This document shows positions 34,859-44,163 of a stretch of DNA of 64,000 nt, piece after piece (positions within the stretch are counted from its first letter, which is position 1; each line of letters begins with the position of its first letter). The position numbers and the translations under genes are program-made. The DNA comes from Streptomyces asiaticus. GTDB taxonomy: Bacteria; Actinomycetota; Actinomycetes; Streptomycetales; Streptomycetaceae. The stretch is from positions 1,798,001-1,862,000 of the forward strand of contig NZ_JAGSHX010000006.1 in assembly GCF_018138715.1 (NCBI RefSeq), read 5' to 3'. Below the pieces are notes generated by a model. It ran no database searches and had not been told where the DNA came from. It saw nothing but the letters and a program-made list of their open reading frames with translations.

Positions 34859-36745
34859 TCAGCGCTTCGGGCTCACCACCATCGCCGAGCCGCCGCCCCG
34901 CCGTTCCGTCTCGGCCGCCGCGAGCCACCGTCCGCCGGACAGCCGCTGCACCCCGGTGGCCGCCCCGATCTCGGGGTTCTGCTTGAAGGAGTGGCCGAGC
35001 GCCTCGAGCTTGGCGCGCTCCGGGCCGTTCCACAGTCCCGGTTCCAGCTCCGTCTGGGCCGCGTTGCGCTGGCTGGCGCGCGGTGCGGCGATCGCGTCGA
35101 CCAGCGGCATACCCCGGTCGAGATGGTTCAGCAGGGTCTGGAGCACGGTGGTGATGATGGTCGCCCCGCCCGGGGAGCCCAGCGCCAGCACCGGCTTGTG
35201 GCCGTCCAGCACGATCGTCGGCGACATGGACGAGCGCGGCCGCTTCCCCGGGCCCGGCAGGTTCGGGTCGTGGACGGCGGGGTCGGCGGGCGCGAAGGAG
35301 AAGTCGGTCAGCTCGTTGTTGAGCAGGAAGCCACGGCCGGGAACGGTGATCCCGCTGCCGCCGGTCTGCTCGATGGTGAGGGTGTAGGCCACCACATTGC
35401 CCCACTTGTCGGCGACCGTGAGATGCGTGGTGTTCTCGCCCTCGTACGTGGTCGGGGCGGCGTGGCCCCGGGTGTCGCAGGAGCCGGGCCCGGACGGGTT
35501 GTTCGGGTCACCGGGCGGCACGGGGCTCTTGAGCACCGCGTCGTCCTTGATCAGGCAGGCCCGGGAGTCGGCGAACCGCTGTGAGGTGAGCCCCTTGGTG
35601 GGGACGTCCTCGGCCGCGGGGTCGCCGACCCAGCGGCCCCGGTCGGCGAAGGCTATCCGGCTGGCCTCGATATAGCGGTGCAGATACTCGACGTCGCTGA
35701 GCTTGGAGAGGTCGGTCTTCTCCAGGATGTTGAGCGCCTCGGCGACGCTCGTGCCGCCGGAGGATGAGGGCGCCATGCCGTACACGTCCAGACCGCGGTA
35801 GTCGGTCCGGGTCGGGGCCTGCCGCTTCGTCCCGTAGGACCGCAGGTCCTCGGTGGTCAGATCGCCCGCGCGCACGACGCGCTGCGCCTTCGGGTCGACG
35901 GGCGGCTTGCGCACGGTGTCGACGATGTCGCGGCCCAGCTCGCCCTTGTAGATGGCGCCGACGCCCTTCTTGGCCAGCAGCGCGTACGTACGGGCGAGGT
36001 CGGGGTTGCGGAACGTCGAGCCGACCGCCGGGGGCTCGCCACCGGGGAGGAAGAGCTTGGCGGTGGCCGGGAAGTCCTTGAAGCGGGCCTGGTTGTCGGC
36101 GGTCTGCTGACGGAACGTGGAGTCGACGGTGAACCCGTCGCGGGCCAGCCGCTCGGCGGGCCTCAGCACCTGCCCCAGCGATCGGGTGCCCCAGTCCTTC
36201 AGGGCGTCGTTCCAGGTGGCGGGGGTGCCGGGAGTGCCGACGCTCAGCCCGCTGGTGACGGCGTCGGCGAACGGCAGCGGTTTGCCGTTTTTGTCGAGGA
36301 AGAGCTTCTGGTCCGCGCTGCGGGGAGCGGTCTCGCGGCCGTCGAGCGTGGAGACCTGGTGCCGCTTGGCGTTGTAGTAGACGAAGTATCCGCCGCCGCC
36401 GACACCCGCCGAGTACGGCTCGGTGACCCCGAGCGCGGCGGCGGTCGCCACGGCCGCGTCCACCGCGTTGCCCCCGTGCCGTAGTACGTCGATCCCGGCC
36501 GCCGAGGCGTCGGGGTCCACGCTGGAGACCGCGCCGCCGTAGCCGACGGCCACGGGCGTCTTGGCCGGAGCGCCCTTGTCGGCGCTCTCGTGCCCGGCGG
36601 CACCGGCCGGGACGACGCCCAGTACCGCGACCATTCCGGCGGCGGCCGCGAGCGCGGGCAGTCGGCGCCGGACGGCCGCCGTGGCGGACCCGGCGGATGT
36701 GGTGGACCTGGTTGACGATGCGGCTGGTCGTGCGGCGTGCCCCAT
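34859..36745 (-). CDS. ggt: Gamma-glutamyltransferase, secreted
   Basis: A 628-residue Ntn-hydrolase that cleaves gamma-glutamyl bonds such as in glutathione. The leader has RRR followed by LPALAAAAGMVAVLGVV and ends near AGAAG, a Sec- or possibly Tat-type signal peptide. The self-cleavage site and nucleophilic Thr are in GENTTHLTVADKWGN, and the substrate loop LGSPGGATIITTVLQ is present. N-terminal family motifs are GGNAVDAAVATAAALGVTEP and SAGVGGGGYF. It converges on the terminator at 34800. Confidence 0.95.
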   Translation of the reverse strand: MGHAARPAASSTRSTTSAGSATAAVRRRLPALAAAAGMVAVLGVVPAGAAGHESADKGAPAKTPVAVGYGGAVSSVDPDASAAGIDVLRHGGNAVDAAVATAAALGVTEPYSAGVGGGGYFVYYNAKRHQVSTLDGRETAPRSADQKLFLDKNGKPLPFADAVTSGLSVGTPGTPATWNDALKDWGTRSLGQVLRPAERLARDGFTVDSTFRQQTADNQARFKDFPATAKLFLPGGEPPAVGSTFRNPDLARTYALLAKKGVGAIYKGELGRDIVDTVRKPPVDPKAQRVVRAGDLTTEDLRSYGTKRQAPTRTDYRGLDVYGMAPSSSGGTSVAEALNILEKTDLSKLSDVEYLHRYIEASRIAFADRGRWVGDPAAEDVPTKGLTSQRFADSRACLIKDDAVLKSPVPPGDPNNPSGPGSCDTRGHAAPTTYEGENTTHLTVADKWGNVVAYTLTIEQTGGSGITVPGRGFLLNNELTDFSFAPADPAVHDPNLPGPGKRPRSSMSPTIVLDGHKPVLALGSPGGATIITTVLQTLLNHLDRGMPLVDAIAAPRASQRNAAQTELEPGLWNGPERAKLEALGHSFKQNPEIGAATGVQRLSGGRWLAAAETERRGGGSAMVVSPKR

Positions 36746-37072
36746 CCGTGACCTCCAAGCGAAACGACAGGGGCCGGAGCCTACCCGCGAGCCACGCCAC
36801 CCCAACAGGGGTGCATCGGTCCCCTCTCTTTTAGGGGCTCGGTTCGCCTCCGGGGCGCTTCAGTCTCCCCCAGCTACCGCTGGGAGGTGCCCCCTGTCGA
36901 CGGTCGACCGTGCTCGGTCGCTCGTTCCTCGCTCCCTGCGCGCGCTCTCCCTTTCGACAGCGACGCGCCCCTTCGGCTCACTCGCCGACCGAGTACCCCA
37001 CTACCTGATGGCAACCTTCGCGACCTCTGAGCGCTCGAACATCGGCCCGGTCGGGGGCTACGATGCGCGGCC
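36746..37072. other. Intergenic region with repeat copy
   Basis: No gene is seen. It holds copy 2 of the 31-base palindromic repeat (36865-36895) and a GTCGAC-rich stretch after it. It must also contain promoters for the two divergent flanking genes; no clear -35/-10 pair was found. Confidence 0.5.
36865..36895. repeat. Short intergenic palindromic repeat, copy 2
   Basis: This is identical over 31 bases to the element at 8667-8697, in the same orientation, with the inner stem CCCAGC/GCTGGG. Confidence 0.75.
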
Positions 37073-37828
37073 ATGACAGACACCCTGCAAGACCTGATCG
37101 CCTCCGCGGCCGCCCTGATCGTGGGCCTGGCCGCCGGCTGGGCCGTGCACTCCGCGTTCGCGCGCCGCAAGCGCGCCCGCGAGCAGCGCTTCTTCGGTCT
37201 GCCGGACGGTTCGGAGTGTGTGATGGTCACCCATCGGGACAGCACCTCGGCCCACTGGAGCATCCCCCGCCATGACGCGCTGGCGCTGCTGGGGCTCGCG
37301 TCGGTCGTGGAGAACTGCGGGGCGCACGCCGAGGTGGCCCCGCATGACACGGGGTTGCAGGGCTTCGGGGCACGCACCGAGTTCTGCGTCGGCGATCCGA
37401 CCGCGCACCGCAGGCTCGCCGCCCATATGGCGAATCTACTGCCGGGCGTCACCGTGCACGCGGGGGACGACTCCGGCACGGACCGGGGGATGTTCACCAT
37501 CGCCGGTACCCACTACCGCCCGGATCCGGGCGCGGTCGAGCATGTGCTGCTGGCCCGGCTGACGGCGGGCGACGACAGCCGCCCGGTCTTCCTGGCCGCG
37601 GGCCAGCGGCCGGTCACCCATCGCGCCGCCGTCCGCCACCTCGTCCGCAACCGCACCCGGCTGGCCCGGAAGTACGGCGCGCAGGGCTCCTTCTGCCTGC
37701 TGCTGAAGGTGGTCAACTCGCAGGCGTACGGCCCGGACCTGGTGGAGGTGGTCGCGGATGTGACCAAGCCCGCGACCACCTCGGTGGGACCGCGCACCGC
37801 CGCGAAGGCGGCCACGAAGGACGACTGA
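37073..37828 (+). CDS. Conserved hypothetical membrane-anchored protein
   Basis: A 251-residue protein with one N-terminal membrane helix (IASAAALIVGLAAGWAVHSA), then a basic stop (RRKRAREQR) and a soluble domain. Conserved-looking blocks are SECVMVTHRDSTSAHW and FCVGDPTAHRRLAAHMANLLPGV. The topology suggests a cytoplasmic domain. The function is unknown. The short gap and convergent partner (ABC permease) give no functional hint. Confidence 0.82.
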   Translation: MTDTLQDLIASAAALIVGLAAGWAVHSAFARRKRAREQRFFGLPDGSECVMVTHRDSTSAHWSIPRHDALALLGLASVVENCGAHAEVAPHDTGLQGFGARTEFCVGDPTAHRRLAAHMANLLPGVTVHAGDDSGTDRGMFTIAGTHYRPDPGAVEHVLLARLTAGDDSRPVFLAAGQRPVTHRAAVRHLVRNRTRLARKYGAQGSFCLLLKVVNSQAYGPDLVEVVADVTKPATTSVGPRTAAKAATKDD

Positions 37829-37848
37829 GGCGACCAAGGACCACTCGG

Positions 37849-38601
37849 TCAGCCGCGGACCCGGCCGAACAGCCGCGCCCCGCCCATCAGGCACAGCGCC
37901 GCCAGGGCCAGGGTGACGGCCGCCCCGACGGCGACCGTGGCGTTGGCGTAGTGCCCCAGGAACACCTGGCGCACCGCGTCGACGGTGTAGCGGAACGGCA
38001 CGGCGCGCGAGGCGCCCGCGAGCCATCCGGGGGCCAGGGTCATCGGCAACAGCAGCCCGGAGAGCAGCATCAGCGGCATGCCCGCCGTATTGGCGATGGC
38101 GGCGAACTCCGGGGGCGTACGGACGTTCATGGCCAGCCCGTAGGAGAGCGCGGACAGGGCCGCCGCGAGCACGGCCACGAACAGCAGCCCGAACAGCACG
38201 CCGAGGAGCGGCGCGCGCAGCCCGAAGGCCAGACCGAGCAGCACCAGCAGCACCGACTGGGCCACCAGCTGGACGACATCGCGCAGGGTGCGTCCGAGCA
38301 GCAGCGCCAACGGGCTGACCGGGGTGACCCGCATCCGGTCCAGTACGCCGAGGTTGCGGTCCATCAGCAGGCCGAGCCCGACGTACGACCCGCCGAGCAG
38401 CGCGAGCTGGACGAGCACACCGGGGACCAGCGTCTGCCAGGACGATCCGCTGACGCCCATGTCGAGTTCGGTCAGCAGCGGGCCGAAGAGGGCGAGGAAG
38501 AGCAGCGGCTGAAGCATGCCGAAGAAGAGATTGGTCTTCGAGCGAAGCGTTGAGCGCAGACAGCGGCCGAAGACGATGCCGGTGTGGGCGAGAAGAGTCA
38601 T
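37849..38601 (-). CDS. ABC-2 type permease of drug exporter
   Basis: A 250-residue membrane protein of the DrrB/ABC-2 type with six helices. It contains FFGMLQPLLFLALFGPLL and the signature region MRVTPVSPLALLLGRTLRDVVQ. It pairs with the ATPase gene upstream (38803-39582). No good ribosome site precedes ATG 38601, so an upstream start is possible. The repeat element at 38660-38766 lies between the two genes. Confidence 0.92.
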   Translation of the reverse strand: MTLLAHTGIVFGRCLRSTLRSKTNLFFGMLQPLLFLALFGPLLTELDMGVSGSSWQTLVPGVLVQLALLGGSYVGLGLLMDRNLGVLDRMRVTPVSPLALLLGRTLRDVVQLVAQSVLLVLLGLAFGLRAPLLGVLFGLLFVAVLAAALSALSYGLAMNVRTPPEFAAIANTAGMPLMLLSGLLLPMTLAPGWLAGASRAVPFRYTVDAVRQVFLGHYANATVAVGAAVTLALAALCLMGGARLFGRVRG

Positions 38602-38659
38602 AGGAGGCCCTTGGGTGGGTCGGATGTCGTGGCTGGCAGTACGGGTGTCCGGCGGATCT

Positions 38660-38766
38660 CTCCCCTCCCCGCCCCTTCCCGCAGCATGCATGCGCGGCTC
38701 CGCCGCGGAGCCCCGGTACGGGGTCTGGGGCGGAGCCCCAGTTTCGGGAAGGGGCGGGGAGGGGAG
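38660..38766. repeat. Inverted-repeat element between ABC ATPase and permease genes
   Basis: Two perfect 22-base inverted arms (38660-38681 and 38745-38766, rich in CCCCTCCCCGCCCC) enclose smaller hairpins, including CTGGGGCGGAGCCCCAG. The organisation is that of the large element at 45961-46479, but with a single inner unit. Lying inside an operon, its RNA fold could reduce permease expression. Confidence 0.85.
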
Positions 38767-38802
38767 CAGCCCGCCGCAGGCGTCAAGGCCCGCCGGACAC
38801 GC

Positions 38803-39582
38803 CTAGATGGCGAGGGGTTGCCCGGCCGCACCCCGCCCCGTGATGGCCAGGAAGGCGTCCTGGAGGCTGGCACCCGGACCCCCCGCATAGCGGCTCTTGA
38901 GCTCGGCGGAAGTGCCCTCGGCCACGATCCGCCCGGCATCCACGACCACGATCCGGTCGGCGAGCGCGTCGGCCTCGTCCAGGTAGTGGGTGGTGAGGAA
39001 AACCGTGGTGCCGTGCTCGGCGCGGACGCGCCGCACCAGGTTCCACAGCTCGGCCCGGCTTCCCGGGTCGAGACCGGTCGTGGGCTCGTCGAGGAAGAGC
39101 ACCTCGGGCCGGTTGACCAGGCCCAGCGCGATCTCCACCCGGCGGCGCTGACCGCCCGACAGCGCGGCGGTCGGGCGGTCCATGAGCCCTGACAGCCCGA
39201 GCTCACCGACGAGTTCCTCGGCACGCCCGGCCGCCGCGCCCTTGGCCATCAGATGCAGCCGCCCCTGGGTGACCAGTTCCTCGCGTACGGAGCACCCCGG
39301 GTCCAGGCCGCCCGACTGGGCCACATAGCCGATCCGCCGGCGCACGCCCGCCGGATCGCGGAGCAGATCGCGCCCGGCGATCTCGGCTTCGCCCCCGCTG
39401 GGCGGCAGCAGGGTGGTGAGCATGCGCAGGGTCGTGGTCTTACCGGCCCCGTTGGGGCCCAGGAAGCCGAGGATCTCGCCGCGGCCGACGGTCAGATCGA
39501 TTCCGCGGACGGCGTGCACGGGGCCGCTGCCCAGCGAGAACGTGCGGGTGAGGCCGCGAACGCGGATGACGGATGAGGACAT
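38803..39582 (-). CDS. ABC transporter ATPase, DrrA-like
   Basis: A 259-residue ATP-binding subunit. Walker A is FLGPNGAGKTTTLRML, the signature LSGGQRRRVEIALGL, Walker B VLFLDEPTTGLDP and the switch His in TTHYLDEA. The C-terminal extension is typical of daunorubicin-type exporters. It is divergent from the TetR regulator, which probably controls it. Confidence 0.94.
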   Translation of the reverse strand: MSSSVIRVRGLTRTFSLGSGPVHAVRGIDLTVGRGEILGFLGPNGAGKTTTLRMLTTLLPPSGGEAEIAGRDLLRDPAGVRRRIGYVAQSGGLDPGCSVREELVTQGRLHLMAKGAAAGRAEELVGELGLSGLMDRPTAALSGGQRRRVEIALGLVNRPEVLFLDEPTTGLDPGSRAELWNLVRRVRAEHGTTVFLTTHYLDEADALADRIVVVDAGRIVAEGTSAELKSRYAGGPGASLQDAFLAITGRGAAGQPLAI

Positions 39583-39608
39583 GCCCCGATCAGAGCACAA
39601 TGCCCACC

Positions 39609-39664
39609 AAACTTGCAATCGACTTAAAACTTTAAGGCGGGTGTAAGTTTGCAGCGGGCTACAC
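39609..39664. promoter_or_regulatory. Operator region between ABC exporter and TetR regulator
   Basis: This AT-rich divergent promoter holds GTGTA-N14-TACAC (39641-39664), a TetR-type dyad next to the tetR-like start, and AAACTTGCAA at 39609-39618. The CAAACTT and AAGTTTG segments (39608-39614, 39645-39651) are inverted. Binding by the adjacent regulator is inferred. Confidence 0.55.
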
Positions 39665-39672
39665 TGACGGCC

Positions 39673-40335
39673 ATGAGCGAAGGACTGCGGGAGAAGCACA
39701 AGCGCCGTACGCGCCGGCGGATCGCGGACGTGGCCACCGGGCTGTTCCTGGAGCGCGGCTTCGACCGGGTCACGGTCGCCGAGGTCGCCGAGGCCGCGGA
39801 GGTGTCCGTCAACACGGTCTACAACTACTTCCCGGCCAAGGAGGACCTGGTCCTGCCGCCCGACCAGGCGTCCCCGCGGCGGCTCGCCGACATCGTGCGC
39901 GAGCGCCCGCCCGGCCGGTCCGCCGCCCAGGCGGTGCTGGACCGGCTGCGCGAGGAAGTGGAGCGGCGCGACCGCTCGCTGGGGCTGACCGAGGGCTTCG
40001 GCCCGTTCTTCGCGATGATGCGGGCCGCCCCCACACTGCTGGCCCGGCTGGAGGAGCTGGGCCACCGGATGAACGACGAACTGGCCGCCGTGCTCGCCGA
40101 GGAGACCGGCGCGGCGCCGGAGGATCCGCTGCCGCGCGTGGTGGCCGCCAAGATCAGCGGCTATCACTCACTGATCTTCGGCGAGATCGGACGGCGCGTC
40201 ACGGCGGGCGAGCGCCCCGACGCCATCGCCAAGGCCGTGACCGAACTCCTCGACGCCACCGAGGAGATGCTGGGCGCTCCGATGCTCGGCTACGCCGTAC
40301 GGGAGGGACGGGAGGAGCGACCGTGTTCCGAGTGA
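39673..40335 (+). CDS. TetR-family regulator
   Basis: A 220-residue regulator. The helix-turn-helix is RIADVATGLFLERGFDRVTV, then AEVAEAAEVSVNTVYNYFPAKEDLV. The C-terminal ligand domain is variable. It is divergent from the ABC exporter and probably represses it. It overlaps the next gene by 13 bases. Confidence 0.93.
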   Translation: MSEGLREKHKRRTRRRIADVATGLFLERGFDRVTVAEVAEAAEVSVNTVYNYFPAKEDLVLPPDQASPRRLADIVRERPPGRSAAQAVLDRLREEVERRDRSLGLTEGFGPFFAMMRAAPTLLARLEELGHRMNDELAAVLAEETGAAPEDPLPRVVAAKISGYHSLIFGEIGRRVTAGERPDAIAKAVTELLDATEEMLGAPMLGYAVREGREERPCSE

Positions 40336-40637
40336 CGATCCGGGGCGCCTTCGAGGAGTTGGGCGAGGACGAGCGCGAGGCGCTGCGCGGCGTGGTCGAC
40401 TCCCTCCAGGTCGCCTTCACCGAGGCGGGCACCTTCACCTGCGACCGGAGCCTTTCGGCGTTCACCTTCCGCTGCGAGGTTCCGGCGGAGCCGGATGACG
40501 GCGAGCAGGAGGCGACCGAGCGGGCCATCGCGGCGCTGACCGCGCATGGTTATCCGCACCGGATCCTGCGGATCGGCGTGACGGACATGCGGAACATCAA
40601 GATCCGCCGCAAGCCTCGCGGGGCGGGCGGCACGTAG
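40323..40637 (+). CDS. DUF6204-like small protein
   Basis: A 104-residue protein starting MFRVTIRGAFEELGEDERE and containing TFTCDRSLSAFTFRCEVP. It looks like the DUF6204 family of small Streptomyces proteins. GTG 40323 overlaps the regulator's end, so the two are co-translated. The function is unknown. Confidence 0.78.
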   Translation: MFRVTIRGAFEELGEDEREALRGVVDSLQVAFTEAGTFTCDRSLSAFTFRCEVPAEPDDGEQEATERAIAALTAHGYPHRILRIGVTDMRNIKIRRKPRGAGGT

Positions 40638-40961
40638 CGCGGGCCCGGGCCCAACCCAGGGCCTGGGGCCGGGGCCAGGACTCGGCCCGGGGGCGGGCTC
40701 GTCCCGGAGGCAAGGCTCAGCGGTCGGCGGGCCTTCCGCAGCAGCGGAATGGGGCGGGGCCGGACCCTGGCGGATCCGGCCCCCGGATAGCGCCCCGGGC
40801 CGGGCCGGCCCCGGCAGCCGACCTCGGCCCTCTATCGTTACCCATGCGTAACTTACCGCGCTATTACCGCCGGTAAACACCCGAGTTACCGTCAGGTCAC
40901 AAGCACCGGTGCTCCCCTGCCCCCACGGCATCCCCCACCAGGAGCCATCCCAGGAGCCATC
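40638..40961. other. GC-rich intergenic region with hairpins
   Basis: No gene is seen. The first 150 bases are almost pure G/C with short inverted repeats. A 9-base-pair stem (GGGGCCGGA at 40757-40765 with its complement at 40776-40784) may terminate the regulator transcript. The last 120 bases are AT-richer (TTACCGCGCTATTACCGCC) and should hold the promoter of the hydrolase. Confidence 0.5.
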
Positions 40962-42599
40962 GTGACCCCTGCTCGAAAAGCCCTTCGCCCGACGACCGCC
41001 GCCGCCCTCTCCGTCACCGTCATGGCCGGTGCGGCCTTCGGCCTCGCCCCCGCCAACGCCGCCGCGGCACCGGCACCGGCACCGGCACCGACCGCCACCA
41101 CAACCGCCCCCACCTCCACCGCCGCCTCCTCCGGCGTCTCCATCCGCTTCGTCGACATCCCCGGCGACGGCGGCGTCAACCTGGCCGCCAACGTCGTGGC
41201 CCCCGCGAACGCCGACGCCTCCCACCGCCTCCCCCTCGTCGTCCTGCCCACCAGCTGGTCCCTGCCCCAGGTCGAATATCTCGCCCAGGCCAAGAAGCTC
41301 GCCGAAACCGGCTATGTGGTGCTGACCTACAACACCCGCGGCTTCTGGCAGTCCGGTGGGCGGATCGAGACGGCCGGGCCGCCCGATATCGCCGACGCGT
41401 CCAAGGTCATCGACTGGGCGCTCGCCAACACCCCCGCCGACCCCGACCACATCGGCATGGCCGGGCTCTCCTACGGCGCCGGGATCAGCCTGCTCGCGGC
41501 CGGTGCCGACCCGCGGATCAAGGCCGTGGTGGCCATGAGCGGCTGGGCGGACCTGGTCGGCTCGATCTACAGCGGCCGCACCCAGCACTCCCAGGCCGCC
41601 GGGCTGCTCGCCGGGGCCGGGACGCTGACCGGGCGGCCCAGCGAGGAGTTCCAGCAGATCCTCGATGACTTCTTCTCCTCCAACCTCGCCAAGGAGAAGG
41701 ATCTGATCGCCTGGGGCAAGAAGCGCTCCGCCGCCACCTACCTCGACCGGATCAACGCCAATGGCGCAGCCATCATGCTGGGCAACTCCTGGGGCGACTC
41801 GATCTTCCCGCCCAACAGCTACGCCGACTTCTTCGACAAGCTGACCGGTCCCAAGCGGCTGGAGCTGCGGCCCGGCGACCACGCCACCGCCGAGCTCACC
41901 GGGCTGCTCGGACTGCCCAACGCCACCTGGACCCACGCCCGGCAGTGGCTCGACCGCTACCTCAAGGGCGAGCGCAACGGCATCGACAGCGAACAGCCGG
42001 TGCAGCTGACGTCCCGTACGGCGGACGGTGACGGCTACGAGGGCTACCCCAGCTGGTCGGCCGTCCCCTCCGAACAGCGCCGCGTCCCGCTCGCCGCCAC
42101 CGAGAAGGTCACCGCCCACCACGACTCCGGCGCAAACGCCGGAACGGTGCTGCTCGGCGGCGCCCTCGACCAGTTCCTGAAGCTCCCGCCGCTCGCCTCG
42201 ATCCCGCTGCTGCCCCGGTCCTACGCGGCCGTCTGGCAGACCGGGACCTACGCCGACGAGCAGCGCGTCCGCGGCACCGTGAAGCTCCACACCACCGTGA
42301 CCAGCGACCGCTCGGACGGTACCGCGGTGGCGTATCTGTACGACGTGGGCCCGCTGGGCGTCGGCAAGCTCATCACCCACGCCCCGTTCACCTTCCACGA
42401 CCGCACCCCGGGCACGCCCTTCGGGGTGGACCTGGAGCTGTTCTCCACCGCGTACGACGTCCCGGCCGGTCACCGGCTGGCGCTGGTCGTGGACACCGTC
42501 GACCCGCTCTACATCGAGCACAACCCCGACGGCGCCCACCTCACGTTCTCGTCCCCGGACGCCGACCCGTCCCATCTCACGATCCCGGTCCGCGACTGA
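40962..42599 (+). CDS. Secreted alpha/beta hydrolase (CocE/NonD type)
   Basis: A 545-residue exported hydrolase. The signal peptide is MTPARKALRPTT followed by a hydrophobic stretch ending at PANAAAAPA; a short PAPAPAP linker follows. The nucleophile elbow is GMAGLSYGAGISL, and a His is in RPGDHATAELTG. The C-terminal 190 residues form the beta-sandwich (jelly-roll) of X-Pro dipeptidyl-peptidase/CocE-like hydrolases. It probably cleaves esters or N-terminal Xaa-Pro peptides outside the cell. GTG 40962 is the start. Confidence 0.88.
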   Translation: MTPARKALRPTTAAALSVTVMAGAAFGLAPANAAAAPAPAPAPTATTTAPTSTAASSGVSIRFVDIPGDGGVNLAANVVAPANADASHRLPLVVLPTSWSLPQVEYLAQAKKLAETGYVVLTYNTRGFWQSGGRIETAGPPDIADASKVIDWALANTPADPDHIGMAGLSYGAGISLLAAGADPRIKAVVAMSGWADLVGSIYSGRTQHSQAAGLLAGAGTLTGRPSEEFQQILDDFFSSNLAKEKDLIAWGKKRSAATYLDRINANGAAIMLGNSWGDSIFPPNSYADFFDKLTGPKRLELRPGDHATAELTGLLGLPNATWTHARQWLDRYLKGERNGIDSEQPVQLTSRTADGDGYEGYPSWSAVPSEQRRVPLAATEKVTAHHDSGANAGTVLLGGALDQFLKLPPLASIPLLPRSYAAVWQTGTYADEQRVRGTVKLHTTVTSDRSDGTAVAYLYDVGPLGVGKLITHAPFTFHDRTPGTPFGVDLELFSTAYDVPAGHRLALVVDTVDPLYIEHNPDGAHLTFSSPDADPSHLTIPVRD

Positions 42600-42639
42600 A
42601 GCGACTGAATCAGCCGAGACACCCTCCGGCCGCCCCGGC

Positions 42640-43512
42640 TCAGCCGCGGGTGTCCCCCGGCATCGGGGCGGCCGGTTCGGCGGCGGCGACCTCGACCTGA
42701 CGGGTCTTCACACTGCGCCGCTCCCGCTTGGCCACCCAGTTGGCGAACCACGACAGCAGCATGCACATCCCGATGTAGATCGGTGAGATCACCATGACCA
42801 CCGGGATGAACGGCAGGTCGTAGTCGAGATTGGACGCGATCAGCTTTCCGGCGTGCAGAAACTCCTCATAGGTGATGAGGAAGCCGAGCGAGGTGTCCTT
42901 CAGGGCCACCACCAGCTGGCTGATGATGGCCGGGAGCATCGCCCGCACCCCCTGTGGCACCAGCACGGACATCATGACCCCCGTCTTCCGCAGGCCGAGC
43001 GAGTACGCCGCCTCGCGCTGGCCGCGGTCCACCGCGTTCACCCCGGCCCGGAACACCTCGGCCAGCACCGAGCCGTTGTACAGCGTCAGCCCGGTGACCA
43101 GGGCGGGCAGCGGCTGGACCCGCAGCGCCACGAAGACGAAGAAGATCATCACCAGTACGGGCATCGCCCGGAAGAACTCCACCACCAGCGTGGCCGCCCA
43201 GCGCAGCGGGCGGTGCTCGGAGAGCCGTCCGGCGGCGAGCACCCCGCCGAGGGCGAGCGAGAGGACCGCGGCCATGCCGAACGCCTTGAGGGTGCCCGCG
43301 AGCCCGTTCAGCAGCAGCTCCTGGATGCCCTTGTACTCGAACGGCATCCACTTGCGGTAGGCGAACTGGCCGGTGTGGATGAGGAGATAGACGATCCAGC
43401 CGAGCAGGGCCAGCAGCACGGCCGTCCCGGCCAGCGCGTACATCCGGTGCCGGCGCCGGGTGTGGGGCCCGGGGACGTCGTAGAGGGCGCTGGTGGTCGA
43501 GGGGGCGGTCAT
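42640..43512 (-). CDS. gluD: Glutamate-type ABC transporter permease GluD
   Basis: A 290-residue inner-membrane permease of the HisM/GluD family. The EAA loop is AGVNAVDRGQREAAYSLGLR. A cytoplasmic N-terminal extension and a charged tail flank the helices. It is the last gene of the gluABCD operon, overlapping gluC by four bases (ATGA). Confidence 0.92.
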   Translation of the reverse strand: MTAPSTTSALYDVPGPHTRRRHRMYALAGTAVLLALLGWIVYLLIHTGQFAYRKWMPFEYKGIQELLLNGLAGTLKAFGMAAVLSLALGGVLAAGRLSEHRPLRWAATLVVEFFRAMPVLVMIFFVFVALRVQPLPALVTGLTLYNGSVLAEVFRAGVNAVDRGQREAAYSLGLRKTGVMMSVLVPQGVRAMLPAIISQLVVALKDTSLGFLITYEEFLHAGKLIASNLDYDLPFIPVVMVISPIYIGMCMLLSWFANWVAKRERRSVKTRQVEVAAAEPAAPMPGDTRG

Positions 43513-44153
43513 CGCGGCACTCCCCAGCGCCGCTCCAGCAGGGCGAAGATCGCGCTGATGGCGAGGGTGATGATCAGATACCCGACGGCGATCCAGACGA
43601 AGGTCCAGATGATGCTGTAGCCCTGCTCGTTGAGTGGCTTGTAGGTGCCGAGCAGTTCGGTGACGCTGAACGACCCGGCGATGGCCGAGTTCTTGGCGAG
43701 CGCGATCAGGGTCGAGCCGATGGGCGGGATGACCGTACGGAACGCCTGCGGCAGCACCACCGCGCTCAGTGTCTGGTCGAACGTCATGCCCAGGCTGCGG
43801 GCCGCCTCGCCCTGCCCCAGCGGCACCGTGTTGATGCCCGCCCGCACCGCCTCGCAGATGAAGGCCGAGGTGTAGCAGCCGAGCGCGATCACCGCGAAGA
43901 CGGTGAACGGCAGCACAAGGCCGAAGCGCGGCAGCCCCAGCATCACCGCGAAGAACAGCAGCGTCAGCGGGGTGTTGCGGAGCACCGTCACCCAGACGGT
44001 GCCGAGCGCGCGCAGCGAGGCGACCGGCGCCACCCGGAACGCGGCCATGAGGATGCCGAGCACGAGGGCGAGCAGCGAGGCGTAGACGGTCAGCTGCACG
44101 GTGCCGAGGAAGCCCTTGCCGTAGAGCGAGAAGTTCTGGGTGAGCACGTCCAT
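43509..44153 (-). CDS. gluC: Glutamate-type ABC transporter permease GluC
   Basis: A 214-residue permease with five helices and the EAA motif EAVRAGINTVPLGQGEAARS. It pairs with GluD to form the channel. ATG 44153 lies ten bases behind gluB. Confidence 0.92.
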   Translation of the reverse strand: MDVLTQNFSLYGKGFLGTVQLTVYASLLALVLGILMAAFRVAPVASLRALGTVWVTVLRNTPLTLLFFAVMLGLPRFGLVLPFTVFAVIALGCYTSAFICEAVRAGINTVPLGQGEAARSLGMTFDQTLSAVVLPQAFRTVIPPIGSTLIALAKNSAIAGSFSVTELLGTYKPLNEQGYSIIWTFVWIAVGYLIITLAISAIFALLERRWGVPR

Positions 44154-44163
44154 GGGATGGCCT

